A stretch of DNA of 40,614 nucleotides. Origin: Myxococcales bacterium. Lineage in GTDB: Bacteria > Myxococcota_A > UBA9042. The stretch lies in the NCBI GenBank assembly GCA_009692465.1, contig SHZD01000030.1, positions 1 through 40,614 of the forward strand, written 5' to 3'. Every line of letters starts with the position of its first letter. The first letter of the stretch is position 1. A program made the position numbers and the translations under genes. The notes beneath the pieces were generated by a model that made no database searches, was not told the DNA's origin, and saw nothing but the letters and a program-made list of their open reading frames with translations. This document shows, piece by piece, positions 17,280-25,635 of the stretch.

Positions 17280-19193
17280 CTAGATGTAGTCGCCAGCACT
17301 GCGCCCGGCCGTCTGGTTGCCGGTGCCAAAAATATTTTGCGGATCAATGGCTTTTTTCAGCGCGTCTTGCATTTGGATCGCGGCGGGGCTCATGACCTGA
17401 TCCATAAAATGCTGGCGCAATTTGCCGACTCCGTGATGGTGCGACAGCGAACCGCCACAGCGCAGAATTTCCTGGCGAGCGATGTCTTCAACTTCGTGAA
17501 AGGTATGGGACGGGTCCGCTAAGCCTTTATAACTGAAGGCGAAGTAGAAATAAACACACGCCCCGGTATCGTAGATTTGGGTTACGCGAGCCGTGATGAA
17601 CGGCACTCCCGGCAGACCGCGGGCTTTGTGCTCGGTCAAGATCCGCGATTTGACGTTTTCGACCAGCGGCACCAGCTTGGACCACGCCACGCTTGTTTCG
17701 AACGATTCGGCGATGACGAAGTGATCCATTACGAAATCGCGAATGTAGGCAATGCCCCACGTCAACTGGTAGCCGCGCTGGCCATTTTCCGCTCCGGCAG
17801 CAAAGCCGTCGTACTTCTTGGCAATTTCGTAGACCAGCTGCTCTTGCGCCGCGACGTCGCGCTTACTGCCCTCAAAAACCAACGTGCACGCTGTCATTTT
17901 GGTGACGTCAAAGCCTTGGACTTTGGTGATGAACAACTTTTCTGCCTTAGATTTATGGACTTTCCAGCCCTTAGCCGCAGGCTTGAGCGCTTGGCCAAAC
18001 TGAAACTGCAAGTTGTCCATCAAGCGGACACTGGCCGGCCAGTTGCCGGCTTGAGCCAGCTCGTACATGAAGCCGACCCCAGTTTCGAAGTCCGGAAAGA
18101 GCACCGAGCCGTACTTTTGGACCTCGGGCAGCGGAAACAGCTTGACCACGCAACTTGTGATAATACCTAGCTTACCTTCGGATCCGAGCAGCCACAGGCG
18201 CGGGTCGATGCCGATGCTCTCGCGCGGGGCGGCACAGGTGCGCTGGATCACGCCTTGAGGAGTCACGGCGGTGATGTCGAGCAGTAAGTCCTCGATATTG
18301 CCGTATTTATTCTTCTTCATCCCCGAAGCGTGGGTCGCAATCCAGCCGCCCATGGTGCTGAACTCGACGCTGTCCGGCTCGTGACCCATGGTAAAGCCGG
18401 CTTCCTTGAGGATTTCCAGAATATGGCGGCCCACGGCGCCGGCTTCAATGCAGGCCATGCGGTTGACGGGGTCGATCCACACCACCTTGCTCATGCGCCG
18501 CAGGTCGACGGAGCAAATGGTCCGTGTTTCGCCCGTCGGGCAGCGCAAGGCGTCAGTGACGTTGGTGCCGCCGCCATACGGGATCAGCACCACGTTGTGG
18601 GTCATCGCCGCTTGAGTCAAAGCGACGACCTGCTCTTGGTTATCTGGGTACACCACCATGTCGGGGACGCGCGGTAACGACCCGTATTTGATGGAGTACA
18701 TCTCTTCTTGGGTGTGGCCGTGGCCGCGGCGAAGGCGCGCTCGATCGTCGTAGCTGATTTGGTCGCTGATCAGGAAAGCAGCCAGTGCCGCCTCAAACCG
18801 AGTATGGCGAATCGGTTCAGGCACTTGCGGCGGAAAGGCGTAGGGATGCTTGTCATCGGGCCGGAGCTCTAGTTGCATAACACCGCGAATCCATGGCATT
18901 AAGCTCGGCAGCGGCTCGCCGCACAGCAGGTAGCGATTGCCGGTCAGCACCACCGACGAATCGGCACGCGCCTCGAACCGGGTATCGGCAAATCCCCAAG
19001 TTGCGTCGCTTTCATCTTCATTGACAGCGACTTGTAGCGGTGGTGGCACAAAGCGCGTGTCACCACCACCGGCCTTCGTTAAGGTCGTGGCGGCGCGCGG
19101 TCCGAGCATCTGCCGCAGTTGTTTGGCGTGCTGCAACGCTTTGGCGCTGGCGGCGACGATTTTGTCGGCTTGCAGGAGGTCGGCAAGATTCAT
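17280..19193 (-). CDS. agpS: Alkylglycerone-phosphate synthase (alkyl-DHAP synthase), FAD-dependent
   Basis: A 637-residue FAD-linked oxidase very close to peroxisomal AGPS. The FAD-binding segment contains VLIPYGGGTNVTDALRCP (near residue 209) and GHEPDSVEFSTMGGW followed by THASGMKKNKYGNIEDL (near 270-295). The C-terminal part has YFYFAFSYKG and the substrate-binding LSHHHGVGKLR (near 586), ending AIDPQNIFGTGN. It swaps the acyl chain of 1-acyl-DHAP for a fatty alcohol, creating the ether bond of ether lipids. The next gene encodes both a fatty-alcohol-forming domain and a DHAP-acyltransferase-like domain, so the substrates would be made by the neighbour. The N-terminus (about 130 residues before the first conserved block) is longer than the mature eukaryotic enzyme needs and is not recognised. 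ATG at 19193 has GGAAC close upstream. Confidence 0.95.
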   Translation of the reverse strand: MNLADLLQADKIVAASAKALQHAKQLRQMLGPRAATTLTKAGGGDTRFVPPPLQVAVNEDESDATWGFADTRFEARADSSVVLTGNRYLLCGEPLPSLMPWIRGVMQLELRPDDKHPYAFPPQVPEPIRHTRFEAALAAFLISDQISYDDRARLRRGHGHTQEEMYSIKYGSLPRVPDMVVYPDNQEQVVALTQAAMTHNVVLIPYGGGTNVTDALRCPTGETRTICSVDLRRMSKVVWIDPVNRMACIEAGAVGRHILEILKEAGFTMGHEPDSVEFSTMGGWIATHASGMKKNKYGNIEDLLLDITAVTPQGVIQRTCAAPRESIGIDPRLWLLGSEGKLGIITSCVVKLFPLPEVQKYGSVLFPDFETGVGFMYELAQAGNWPASVRLMDNLQFQFGQALKPAAKGWKVHKSKAEKLFITKVQGFDVTKMTACTLVFEGSKRDVAAQEQLVYEIAKKYDGFAAGAENGQRGYQLTWGIAYIRDFVMDHFVIAESFETSVAWSKLVPLVENVKSRILTEHKARGLPGVPFITARVTQIYDTGACVYFYFAFSYKGLADPSHTFHEVEDIARQEILRCGGSLSHHHGVGKLRQHFMDQVMSPAAIQMQDALKKAIDPQNIFGTGNQTAGRSAGDYI

Positions 19194-19593
19194 CAGTTCC
19201 GGTTGTTCCGGCAGCGGGCCGGGGCGTCAGTTTGCCCAGTAAATTGGGGCCGAGATTTTAGACCCAAATGCCGCAGCCTGCAATGCGTTTTTTCACACTG
19301 AGCCCTCGCGCTTGCGCTGCCAGATTTGCGGCACTTGACGCAACTGCGACGCGATGGTGACGCTACGGTGACACAAAAGCGGGGCGCTGGCAATGCGGTT
19401 TGGCTCCCGCGATCCCCCGCTTTGGGCGCATCTCGGCGTCACTGCGTCACTTTTCTGTCAGGGACGTACGAGAGTACGCCCCTGACAGAAAAGCTCCTTG
19501 CTCCTTGATCTGCATCCCAAATCGGGGGCCGCGGAGAATTTCAATGGGAATCCTGGGCTCGTGGGGTTTGGCGACCGGCGTCGGCGCGAAGTG
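19194..19593. other. Spacer between the FAD-subunit gene and the alkyl-DHAP synthase gene
   Basis: About 400 bp between co-oriented genes. It contains one full copy of a dispersed repeat (19404-19556). The rest should include the ether-lipid operon promoter (19200-19400), but I see no clear -35/-10 pair. Apparent frames across the repeat are translations of it. Confidence 0.4.
19404..19556 (+). repeat. Dispersed repeat with long GNRA-capped hairpin, copy A
   Basis: The centre (19450-19493) is a near-perfect hairpin. CTTTTCTGTCAGGG pairs with CCCTGACAGAAAAG, then one A/C mismatch, then CGTAC pairs with GTACG around a GAGA tetraloop. Flanking blocks CCCGCGATCCCCCGCTTTGG, GCTCCTTGCTCCTTG and GCATCCCAAATCGGG are shared with the copy on the opposite strand at 9510-9676. 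Confidence 0.88.
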
Positions 19594-20586
19594 CTACAGA
19601 TTCAGCATTTCCGTGCACAGCCGCCGCACCTCGACTGCCAGTCGCTCGCGCCGGTAGTCGGCATCGTAGGGCACATTGGGCAGGGGTCGGCAGCGGTCAA
19701 AGGCCATTTGGCCCAACGCCTTGGCCAAGTCAGCGTCGATCGTGCGCCCGGCCAGCGCCTTGAGATCGATCACCCGTGGCCGCGGTCCCAGCACGCTGAC
19801 GACGAGCAGGCCCGCGAGCAACGAGCCAGTGTCGGAACGCTCCAGCCGCAGCGCTACCGAAATCAAAGGAAAATCAATGCTTTTGCGCACTGCCCACTTG
19901 CGGTAGCCCACATGGACGTTGGCGCTCGGAAGCGGCACACGGACAGCTGTCACGATCTCAGCGTCAGCCAAACGCAGGTGGCGAACCCCATCACTGTCGT
20001 ACAGGTCGGCCAGCGCAATGTGCCGCCGCACCAACGCACTGTCCTGCCAGCCGGCAATGTGCACGCAGGCGCCATAGGCAATCAACACCGGCGCCGTATC
20101 ACTGGACAACGCGGCGACACAGCCCTGACCGCCGGGAACCACATGGCATTCGCGGCCGTGGCTCTTGAGGCAACCGCCCAGAGCCTGCCGCCACAGTTCC
20201 GATTGGTTGATGTAGCGGCAGCGCGTGTCTAGGCACAAGTTGCCGCCTAAGGTGCCCATGGAGCGAATTTGCGGGCTGGCGATCCGGCTGGCGGCAAAGG
20301 CCAACGCTGGCAGATGTGCTTGCACCTGCGGATCTTGGGCCAGTGCGTTGAGCCCGGTCGCCGCGCCCAGTCGCAGTTCGCCATCGTCGAGTTCGATGCC
20401 GTGCAGTTCATCGATCCCAGCCAAGAGCACCGCGTGCTCGAGCTTGGTTTGGCCCAGCTTGAGATTGGGCACCAAGTCAGTCCCGCCCTGCATGGGTCGC
20501 GCTTGGCGGCCGTGCTTGGCCAAAAGCGCAAGCGCTGCGCCCAGTTCGTCGGGTAGATGCACGTCAAACGGCGGCAGTCTCAGCAC
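19594..20586 (-). CDS. hcrB: FAD-binding subunit of molybdenum hydroxylase, 4-hydroxybenzoyl-CoA reductase beta type
   Basis: A 330-residue CoxM/CutM-like FAD subunit (FAD motif MQGGTDLVPNLK near residue 32; second site SMGTLGGNLC). What sets it apart is an insertion holding extra cysteines at residues 123, 139, 147 and 156 (TRC, GGC, REC, QGC). This matches the additional [4Fe-4S] cluster loop described for 4-hydroxybenzoyl-CoA reductase HcrB, whose Cys positions I recall as nearly the same. The NQSELWR and CHVVPGG motifs in the loop also fit that family. It passes electrons to the molybdenum subunit for reductive removal of the phenolic hydroxyl. The start GTG overlaps the end of the large-subunit gene by 7 nt, so the subunits are co-translated. 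The substrate is inferred from the family. Confidence 0.88.
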   Translation of the reverse strand: MLRLPPFDVHLPDELGAALALLAKHGRQARPMQGGTDLVPNLKLGQTKLEHAVLLAGIDELHGIELDDGELRLGAATGLNALAQDPQVQAHLPALAFAASRIASPQIRSMGTLGGNLCLDTRCRYINQSELWRQALGGCLKSHGRECHVVPGGQGCVAALSSDTAPVLIAYGACVHIAGWQDSALVRRHIALADLYDSDGVRHLRLADAEIVTAVRVPLPSANVHVGYRKWAVRKSIDFPLISVALRLERSDTGSLLAGLLVVSVLGPRPRVIDLKALAGRTIDADLAKALGQMAFDRCRPLPNVPYDADYRRERLAVEVRRLCTEMLNL

Positions 20587-22994
20587 GGTTTTCTCCCGGC
20601 TTGGTTGCGCAGCCCGCGCAGGACTTTTTCTGGAGATATCGGTAGGTTATCGATGCGAACACCAACCGCGTCAAAAACAGCATTGGCGATCGCCGGGATC
20701 GCGCTGTGCAGCGGTCCCTCGCCGGCTTCTTTGGCCCCATAGGGACCGCGCGGATCGGGCGCTTGGACGATCAAAGCCGTCAACTGCGGCACATCGAGCG
20801 AAGTGGGCATGCGGTAGTCGAGCAGCGACGACGCCATCAGCAAGCCATCGACGCCAGGTCCAGAATCGCGGCGCCGTCCGTCGGTGCGCAGGCCTGAGGG
20901 CAGGGTGTCGTGGTGCTCCATGACCGCTTCGGCGGCGCCCATGTAGACCGAGCCTTCGATTTGGCCTTCGACCAACACCGGATTGATCGCGTGACCGCAA
21001 TCGTGGGCGCACCAGATGTGCTCGATGGTCACTTCGCCTGTATCTTCATCGACTTGCACTTGGGCAATGTGGGCGGTGAACGAATAGGCGGGGCTGGCGC
21101 CAATCGTGCCGCCGCGGTAGTCGCCATGCACTGCGCTTTGGGGGCTGGTGTACGAGCCCGTCGAACCGAGCAAACCCAGCTTACTCTCGGTGATAATGAA
21201 GGCTTCCTGAATGGGCATCCATACTTGGGGATTGGTGAGGCTAAAAGCGCGCCGGTGTTCAAGGCGAATATCGGCAGCGGGGATGCCCCACAATTGGGCC
21301 AGAATGTCGCGGATTTTGTCGCCTAAGGTGCGGGCCGCCGTCAAACAAGCATTGCCGGCCATGAGCGTTATGCGTGAACTGTAAGCGCCTAGATCGACGG
21401 GGCACAGGTCAGAATCCGCTGCGAGCACCCGCACGTCGTCCAGTTCGACCCCTAATTCTTGGGCAGCGATCGCGGCCAACATAGTGGTGCTGCCTTGGCC
21501 AATCTCGCTGGTGCCGGCAAAAACCCGGACCCGACCGCTGCGATCGAGGCACATTTGGACCGCGGATTGTGGCAACTCCGTGGGATAAATGCAGTAATTG
21601 GTCCCGCTGATGTAGCAAGAGCCGGCGACCCCGATGCCGTGACCGCGCGGCAGCTTGCCCCATTTTTCGGCCCACCCGCTAGCTTGCACAACGGCTTCGA
21701 GGCACTGCAAAAAGCCGTTGGAGCCGATGTGAAAACCGTTGATGGTGACGCTGTTTTCTCCAATGAAATTGCGGCGGCGCAATTCTATCGGGTCTAGGCC
21801 CAGCGTCCGGCTGGCCTTGTCGAGCTGCACTTCCAAGGCAAAGCGCGGCTGCACCGAGCCGTGGCCGCGTTTGGGCCCACAGGCGGGCTTGTTGGTGTAC
21901 ACGCGGGTCGAATCGAAGCGATAGGTCGGAAAACGATACGGCGCACCCAGCAGTTGCCCCGAATAGTAGGTCGTCACCAGCCCAAATGAACTGTAAGCGC
22001 CGCCGTCGAGCAGCGATTTGGCGTCGATGGCCAAGATCTTGCCGTCGGCAGCAAACGCAGTGCGGTAGTGCATATCGAACGGGTGGCGACCGCGGTGGGC
22101 CAAAAACACTTCTTCGCGGGTATACAAGCACTTGACTGGCCGACCGGTCTTAAAGGCCAGCTTGGCGACGCAGAACTCCAGCGCAAATGGCTCGGATTTG
22201 CCGCCAAACGCACCGCCAACTGCGGGTTGAATCACGCGGATTTGCCGCATCGGCAACTCCAGCACTTTGGCCAGCTCGCGTTGCAGGTAGTGCGGCACCT
22301 GGGTCGCCGACCACACTGTCAGCAAACCCTTGCCGTCGACCGAGGCAATCGCGCAATGGGGCTCGATCGGCGCGTGCGTCGAGCCGTGAAACTGGTAGTC
22401 GCCCTCCACCACTAAAGCGGCGGCTGCCAGCGCGGCATCGACGTCGCCAAACTCAAGATGCACGTGCTTGGTGATGTTGCCGTGCCGGTTGTCCTCGTGG
22501 ATTTTCAAGTCGGCGCGGGCCAGCGCGGCTTGGGGCGTCACCAGCGCCTCCAGGACTTCGTAACGCACCACAATACGTCGGCACGCCTCAATGGCGACCT
22601 CTTCGCTCACTGCCGCCACCGCCGCCACTGGGTCACCGACGAAGCGCACCTTGTGGAGCGCCAGCGCGTGTTCGTCGGGGGTCCACGGGATAACGCCATA
22701 CGGAATCGGCATTTCACTACCGATCACTACCGCGTGCACGCCCTCCAACGCTTCGGCGCCGCTGGTATCGATCGCGATGATCTTGGCGTGGGCATGCGGG
22801 CTGCGCACAAGCTTGCAGTGCAACATTCGCGGCAAAGTGATGTCGTCGGTATAGCGGTCGATGCCGCTCATCAAGGGCAGCGCGTCGTGTTTGCCATGGC
22901 GGCCGCCGACTATAGGGCCCGATCCCTCAGCGCCGTCGGTGTCCAAACGGTGCAAGTCGCGCGCGGTCTTGTCGCTGGAAATGGGCCTACTCAC
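20580..22994 (-). CDS. hcrA: Molybdopterin-binding large subunit, xanthine oxidase family (4-hydroxybenzoyl-CoA reductase alpha type)
   Basis: An 804-residue molybdenum hydroxylase catalytic subunit. Residues about 30-145 form the aldehyde oxidase/xanthine dehydrogenase a/b hammerhead (GIDRYTDDITLPRMLHCKLVRS). The Mo-binding part has VGGAFGGKSEP near residue 262, GPKRGHGSVQPRF, GTSEIGQG, and the active-site Glu in YGAKEAGEGP near residue 753. Length is close to HcrA. With the small iron-sulfur and FAD subunits it would form the (alpha-beta-gamma)2 cytoplasmic complex that dehydroxylates 4-hydroxybenzoyl-CoA to benzoyl-CoA. GTG at 22994 overlaps the stop of the small-subunit gene (GTGA). Family assignment is firm. 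The exact substrate is not proved by sequence; another aromatic or heterocyclic CoA ester is possible. Confidence 0.88.
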   Translation of the reverse strand: MSRPISSDKTARDLHRLDTDGAEGSGPIVGGRHGKHDALPLMSGIDRYTDDITLPRMLHCKLVRSPHAHAKIIAIDTSGAEALEGVHAVVIGSEMPIPYGVIPWTPDEHALALHKVRFVGDPVAAVAAVSEEVAIEACRRIVVRYEVLEALVTPQAALARADLKIHEDNRHGNITKHVHLEFGDVDAALAAAALVVEGDYQFHGSTHAPIEPHCAIASVDGKGLLTVWSATQVPHYLQRELAKVLELPMRQIRVIQPAVGGAFGGKSEPFALEFCVAKLAFKTGRPVKCLYTREEVFLAHRGRHPFDMHYRTAFAADGKILAIDAKSLLDGGAYSSFGLVTTYYSGQLLGAPYRFPTYRFDSTRVYTNKPACGPKRGHGSVQPRFALEVQLDKASRTLGLDPIELRRRNFIGENSVTINGFHIGSNGFLQCLEAVVQASGWAEKWGKLPRGHGIGVAGSCYISGTNYCIYPTELPQSAVQMCLDRSGRVRVFAGTSEIGQGSTTMLAAIAAQELGVELDDVRVLAADSDLCPVDLGAYSSRITLMAGNACLTAARTLGDKIRDILAQLWGIPAADIRLEHRRAFSLTNPQVWMPIQEAFIITESKLGLLGSTGSYTSPQSAVHGDYRGGTIGASPAYSFTAHIAQVQVDEDTGEVTIEHIWCAHDCGHAINPVLVEGQIEGSVYMGAAEAVMEHHDTLPSGLRTDGRRRDSGPGVDGLLMASSLLDYRMPTSLDVPQLTALIVQAPDPRGPYGAKEAGEGPLHSAIPAIANAVFDAVGVRIDNLPISPEKVLRGLRNQAGRKPC

Positions 22995-23587
22995 GAAGCG
23001 TCATCCGTCGATGTATCCGCTAGAGCCTTTGAGCGCTGCAAGATCTGCGTCGCGGCAGCATGAACGGCTTCAAAAATCTTGGTATACCCGGTGCAGCGGC
23101 ACAGGTTGCCGCCCAGTGCCGCGGCGATGTCGGCCTGGCGAACCACGGGTTCGGCAGATGAACTCAGTTCGTCGAGGTAAGCGGCCGCCGACATCAAAAC
23201 GCCGGGCGTGCAAAACCCGCACTGCGCTGCACCTCGCTCGGCAAATTCTCGTTGTAGCGGATGCGGTTCGCCGCCAACGCCCAAGCCTTCGACCGTTTCA
23301 ACGCAGCGCCCTTGGACGGCGACCGCCAGCGTGATGCACGACAACGTCGGCTTGCCATCCAACAGCACGGTGCAGGCTCCGCAATCGCCTTTGTCGCAGC
23401 CTTGTTTGCTGCCAATCAGGCCCAGCTGATAGCGCAGCAATTCCAATAAGGTCCAATGAACCGGCGCGACTACCGCGACGCCTTCGCCATTGACCTGCAA
23501 CCGGCAAATGACCAAGCGACGCGCGCGGGTCGGCTCGGCGGCGGTGGTGTCCAGGAATGTAGAGTCAACTGGTGCAGTTTCGGTCAC
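22991..23587 (-). CDS. hcrC: [2Fe-2S] small subunit of molybdenum hydroxylase (4-hydroxybenzoyl-CoA reductase gamma type)
   Basis: A 198-residue ferredoxin-like subunit. The plant-type [2Fe-2S] cluster ligands are C64, C69, C72 and C84 (GCDKGDCGACTVL and TLSC). The second, all-helical [2Fe-2S] domain has C123, C126, C163 and C165 (CGFCTPGVLMS and CRCTGY). An N-terminal extension of about 25 residues before the fold is unusual; it may mean a later start. GTG at 23587 is the longest plausible one and has no clear ribosome-binding site. It is the first of three overlapping genes in the order small-large-FAD, and lies 59 bp after an exported FHA gene on the same strand, so all four may be one transcript. 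Confidence 0.9.
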   Translation of the reverse strand: MTETAPVDSTFLDTTAAEPTRARRLVICRLQVNGEGVAVVAPVHWTLLELLRYQLGLIGSKQGCDKGDCGACTVLLDGKPTLSCITLAVAVQGRCVETVEGLGVGGEPHPLQREFAERGAAQCGFCTPGVLMSAAAYLDELSSSAEPVVRQADIAAALGGNLCRCTGYTKIFEAVHAAATQILQRSKALADTSTDDAS

Positions 23588-23646
23588 TTGGTCACAAACT
23601 CAACAAGAGGGCGGTCTGGGTCCAACGGCACCGGCACCGGTAGCGG

Positions 23647-24165
23647 TTACTTGGCGCCTTTCGCTGGCTTTGATTGCGGCTTTTTGCCCTTCGGCGGCGC
23701 CTGCGTGGGCGGTATCAGCGCGGGTCTTTCGCCGAATTCAAAGCGCAAAAGCACGGCCCCCAGCGCCACATCGACCGGTTGAAGGACGCGAAACGGCTTG
23801 CCGCGCTTAAGTGCCGTGCCCGCCGCCAGTGTGCCTGACTTGCTGCCCAAATCTTCAATCGAGATGACCCCATCGGCGTGGCTGAATTTGGCGTGCTGGG
23901 CGGTCACCGTTTTGTCGCTGATCACCACGTCTGCATTGGCGTCACTGCCCACGATCAGCACCGGTTTAGTCAACTCCCAGCGCTGTTTGCCATCGACAGT
24001 GACCAAGCGGCCCCACGCCTTAGTCGGCGTAACCGGTTGTATTTCTTTAGGCGGTGCCGCCACTTTGGACGTGGACGGTGAATCGGGGACTGCTCGCACG
24101 GTCGCTGGCTGCCCAACAACTGCCGCGGTGACAATCAACAGAATGCCGAAAAGTGCAGTGCGCAT
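23647..24165 (-). CDS. Exported FHA-domain protein
   Basis: A 172-residue protein. ATG at 24165 gives a signal peptide/transmembrane segment (MRTALFGILLIVTAAVVG), then a Pro/Ser-rich spacer. An FHA-like domain follows at residues 50-145 (VLIVGSDANADVVISD, TAQHAKFSH, EDLGSKSGTLAAG), and a Lys/Pro-rich tail ends it. The usual FHA Arg and Asn are partly changed (GSDAN in place of GRxxx; SKSGT in place of xxNGT), so phosphothreonine binding is uncertain. It is expected to be periplasmic or membrane-anchored, an unusual place for FHA. An in-frame TTG at 24171 is less likely because ATG follows 6 nt later. It is upstream of, and possibly co-transcribed with, the molybdenum hydroxylase genes; no functional link is obvious. 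Confidence 0.8.
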   Translation of the reverse strand: MRTALFGILLIVTAAVVGQPATVRAVPDSPSTSKVAAPPKEIQPVTPTKAWGRLVTVDGKQRWELTKPVLIVGSDANADVVISDKTVTAQHAKFSHADGVISIEDLGSKSGTLAAGTALKRGKPFRVLQPVDVALGAVLLRFEFGERPALIPPTQAPPKGKKPQSKPAKGAK

Positions 24166-24176
24166 GGCCAACCCTT

Positions 24177-24313
24177 AGGAACTGTCCCAGAATAAGTCAT
24201 TCTGAGACTGGTTCCGTTTGCTTGCTTTGTGGGTCGCTAAGCTCGCGGCCTCAAAGGCCGACTCGCCGCTCCAATGTTGCGCGAGTCGATCGAGTTATTT
24301 AAAGACACATCCT
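24177..24313 (+). repeat. Structured intergenic element, copy E3
   Basis: Hairpin 1 (24178-24215) has GGAAC, TC and CAGAAT pairing with ATTCTG, GA and GTTCC around the loop AAGTC. The core TGCTTGCTTTGTGGGTCGC follows, then hairpin 2 CGGCCT-CAA-AGGCCG, ACTCGCCGCTCCA, GATCGAGTTATTT and a 3' end ACACATCCT that partly mirrors the 5' AGGAACTGT. It is almost identical to E6. It lies between two divergent genes, beginning 12 bp upstream of the FHA gene's ATG. Confidence 0.9.
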
Positions 24314-24566
24314 CAGCCGCACGCGCACGAAAAACAGGCGACAATTGGGCGCCGCGCGGCCGCAACACGATGGAGCAAACGCGGCGGACGGTCAAGGCTG
24401 GGCAGGCGATCTGCCTTATCTGCAACAACCTGCGGCGCACAGACAATCTACAACGCAGAAACGGCCAGGCCCACTGCGCTTCAAAACGGACCCAGGTTTA
24501 CAACCCCGCCAAAACATGCAACACCATCGCGCCGCGCAGCTTGTTCTGCGCCTGACGAGTCTGACT
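24314..24566. other. Upstream region of the TPR/coiled-coil gene
   Basis: About 250 bp between element E3 and the next start codon, with no recognised site. One small frame (ATG 24370, 61 codons) has no similarity I recognise and no good ribosome-binding site. It is treated as non-coding. Confidence 0.3.
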
Positions 24567-25628
24567 ATGAGCGTCCGAATTGCTGCCGCTGTCGCCAGTT
24601 GCGCGCTGCTGGCCCCTGCCGCCGTTTGCGCTGCCTCTGATGCGTGCGTGGCGGTACTCGACCATGCTGCCGGCAAGGATCCGCTCGCACTCGCCGCGGA
24701 ATTTGAAAAGCAATACGGCAGCGATTCCAGCGATGTTCGGCCACTGTGGGCGGCTGCGACTTTGCTGCGCTGCTCTGCGGTTTCGATGACTGACGCGGCT
24801 TTACAATGCGCCACTGTCGGGCGAGCGCGGGCCCTATACGGCAAGTTTGATGACGCCGCTACCGCCAAGGGTGCCAAACTCTGGAAGAAAGAGCTGGCAG
24901 ACGCCAGGAAAACCACCGGCGTGTTGACCACTTCTTATGCAACCGGGTGCGTGCAAGCGGCTCATGCCGCCAAAAATGCCAATCAACACGAGCAAGCTGC
25001 CAACCTGTTTGAGGCGACCTACCAGCTGACCGACAAGGCGGTGCACCTTTACAATGCGGCGCGGGTGTGCGAGCTAGGCAAATTGCGCAATGAAGCCGTG
25101 GTGTTTTACACGGCGTATTTAGCCCTGCCGGGGCCTTGGCTCGATCGGCGCGATGCAGTGGGCAAACTCGTGCAACTGCAGCGCCAACTGGCGACCGATG
25201 TCGGCGATCTGGTGCGGCAGGCCCAACAAAGTGCAGATCTGGCTCGATCGAGTGGTCAGCGCGCCGAACAGACCGCGGTCTTGGCCCAACAACAGGCAAA
25301 AGTGGCCGATCAGCGCGCATTGAGCGCCGAGACTAAGGCGGTCCAAGCGGATCAGCGTGCTCAAAAAGCGGAAATGCGCGCCAACAACGCTGAACAGCGC
25401 GCCGCTGGTGCCGAAGGTCGTGCCACTTCTGCCGAAGCCCGCGCCCGCAGTGCCGAAACCGCCGCCGCCGCTGCCCAACGCCGCGCCGCAGAAGCGAATC
25501 AGCGCGCAGGAGAAGCCGCCGCCAAGGCCAGTCTTGCCGCTCAGCGCGCCGAGGCGGCAGAGGCGCGGGTGCGACAGGCGCTCGAACACAGTGCACCCGC
25601 GGAGCCAACCGCGCCGGGAGGACGCTAG
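24567..25628 (+). CDS. Exported TPR/coiled-coil protein
   Basis: A 353-residue protein. It has a signal peptide (MSVRIAAAVASCALLAPAAVCA), a helical middle with TPR-like repeats at about residues 140-195 (EQAANLFEATYQLTDKAVHL, AARVCELGKLRNEAVVFYTA), and a ~130-residue Ala/Glu/Arg/Gln-rich coiled coil of near-heptad units such as AEQRAAGAEGRATSAEARA. Similar exported TPR proteins are common in myxobacteria and have no defined role. ATG at 24567 is favoured for its clean signal peptide; the frame is open upstream and an ATG at 24516 would add 17 residues. Its stop is 7 bp before the esterase start, so it heads a three-gene operon. Confidence 0.75.
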   Translation: MSVRIAAAVASCALLAPAAVCAASDACVAVLDHAAGKDPLALAAEFEKQYGSDSSDVRPLWAAATLLRCSAVSMTDAALQCATVGRARALYGKFDDAATAKGAKLWKKELADARKTTGVLTTSYATGCVQAAHAAKNANQHEQAANLFEATYQLTDKAVHLYNAARVCELGKLRNEAVVFYTAYLALPGPWLDRRDAVGKLVQLQRQLATDVGDLVRQAQQSADLARSSGQRAEQTAVLAQQQAKVADQRALSAETKAVQADQRAQKAEMRANNAEQRAAGAEGRATSAEARARSAETAAAAAQRRAAEANQRAGEAAAKASLAAQRAEAAEARVRQALEHSAPAEPTAPGGR

Positions 25629-25635
25629 GATACCC

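Noticed and set aside
24370..24555. 61-codon frame with several cysteines (CLICNN)
   Set aside because: No good ribosome-binding site, no second copy, and Cys spacing does not form a zinc-ribbon pair; likely chance.
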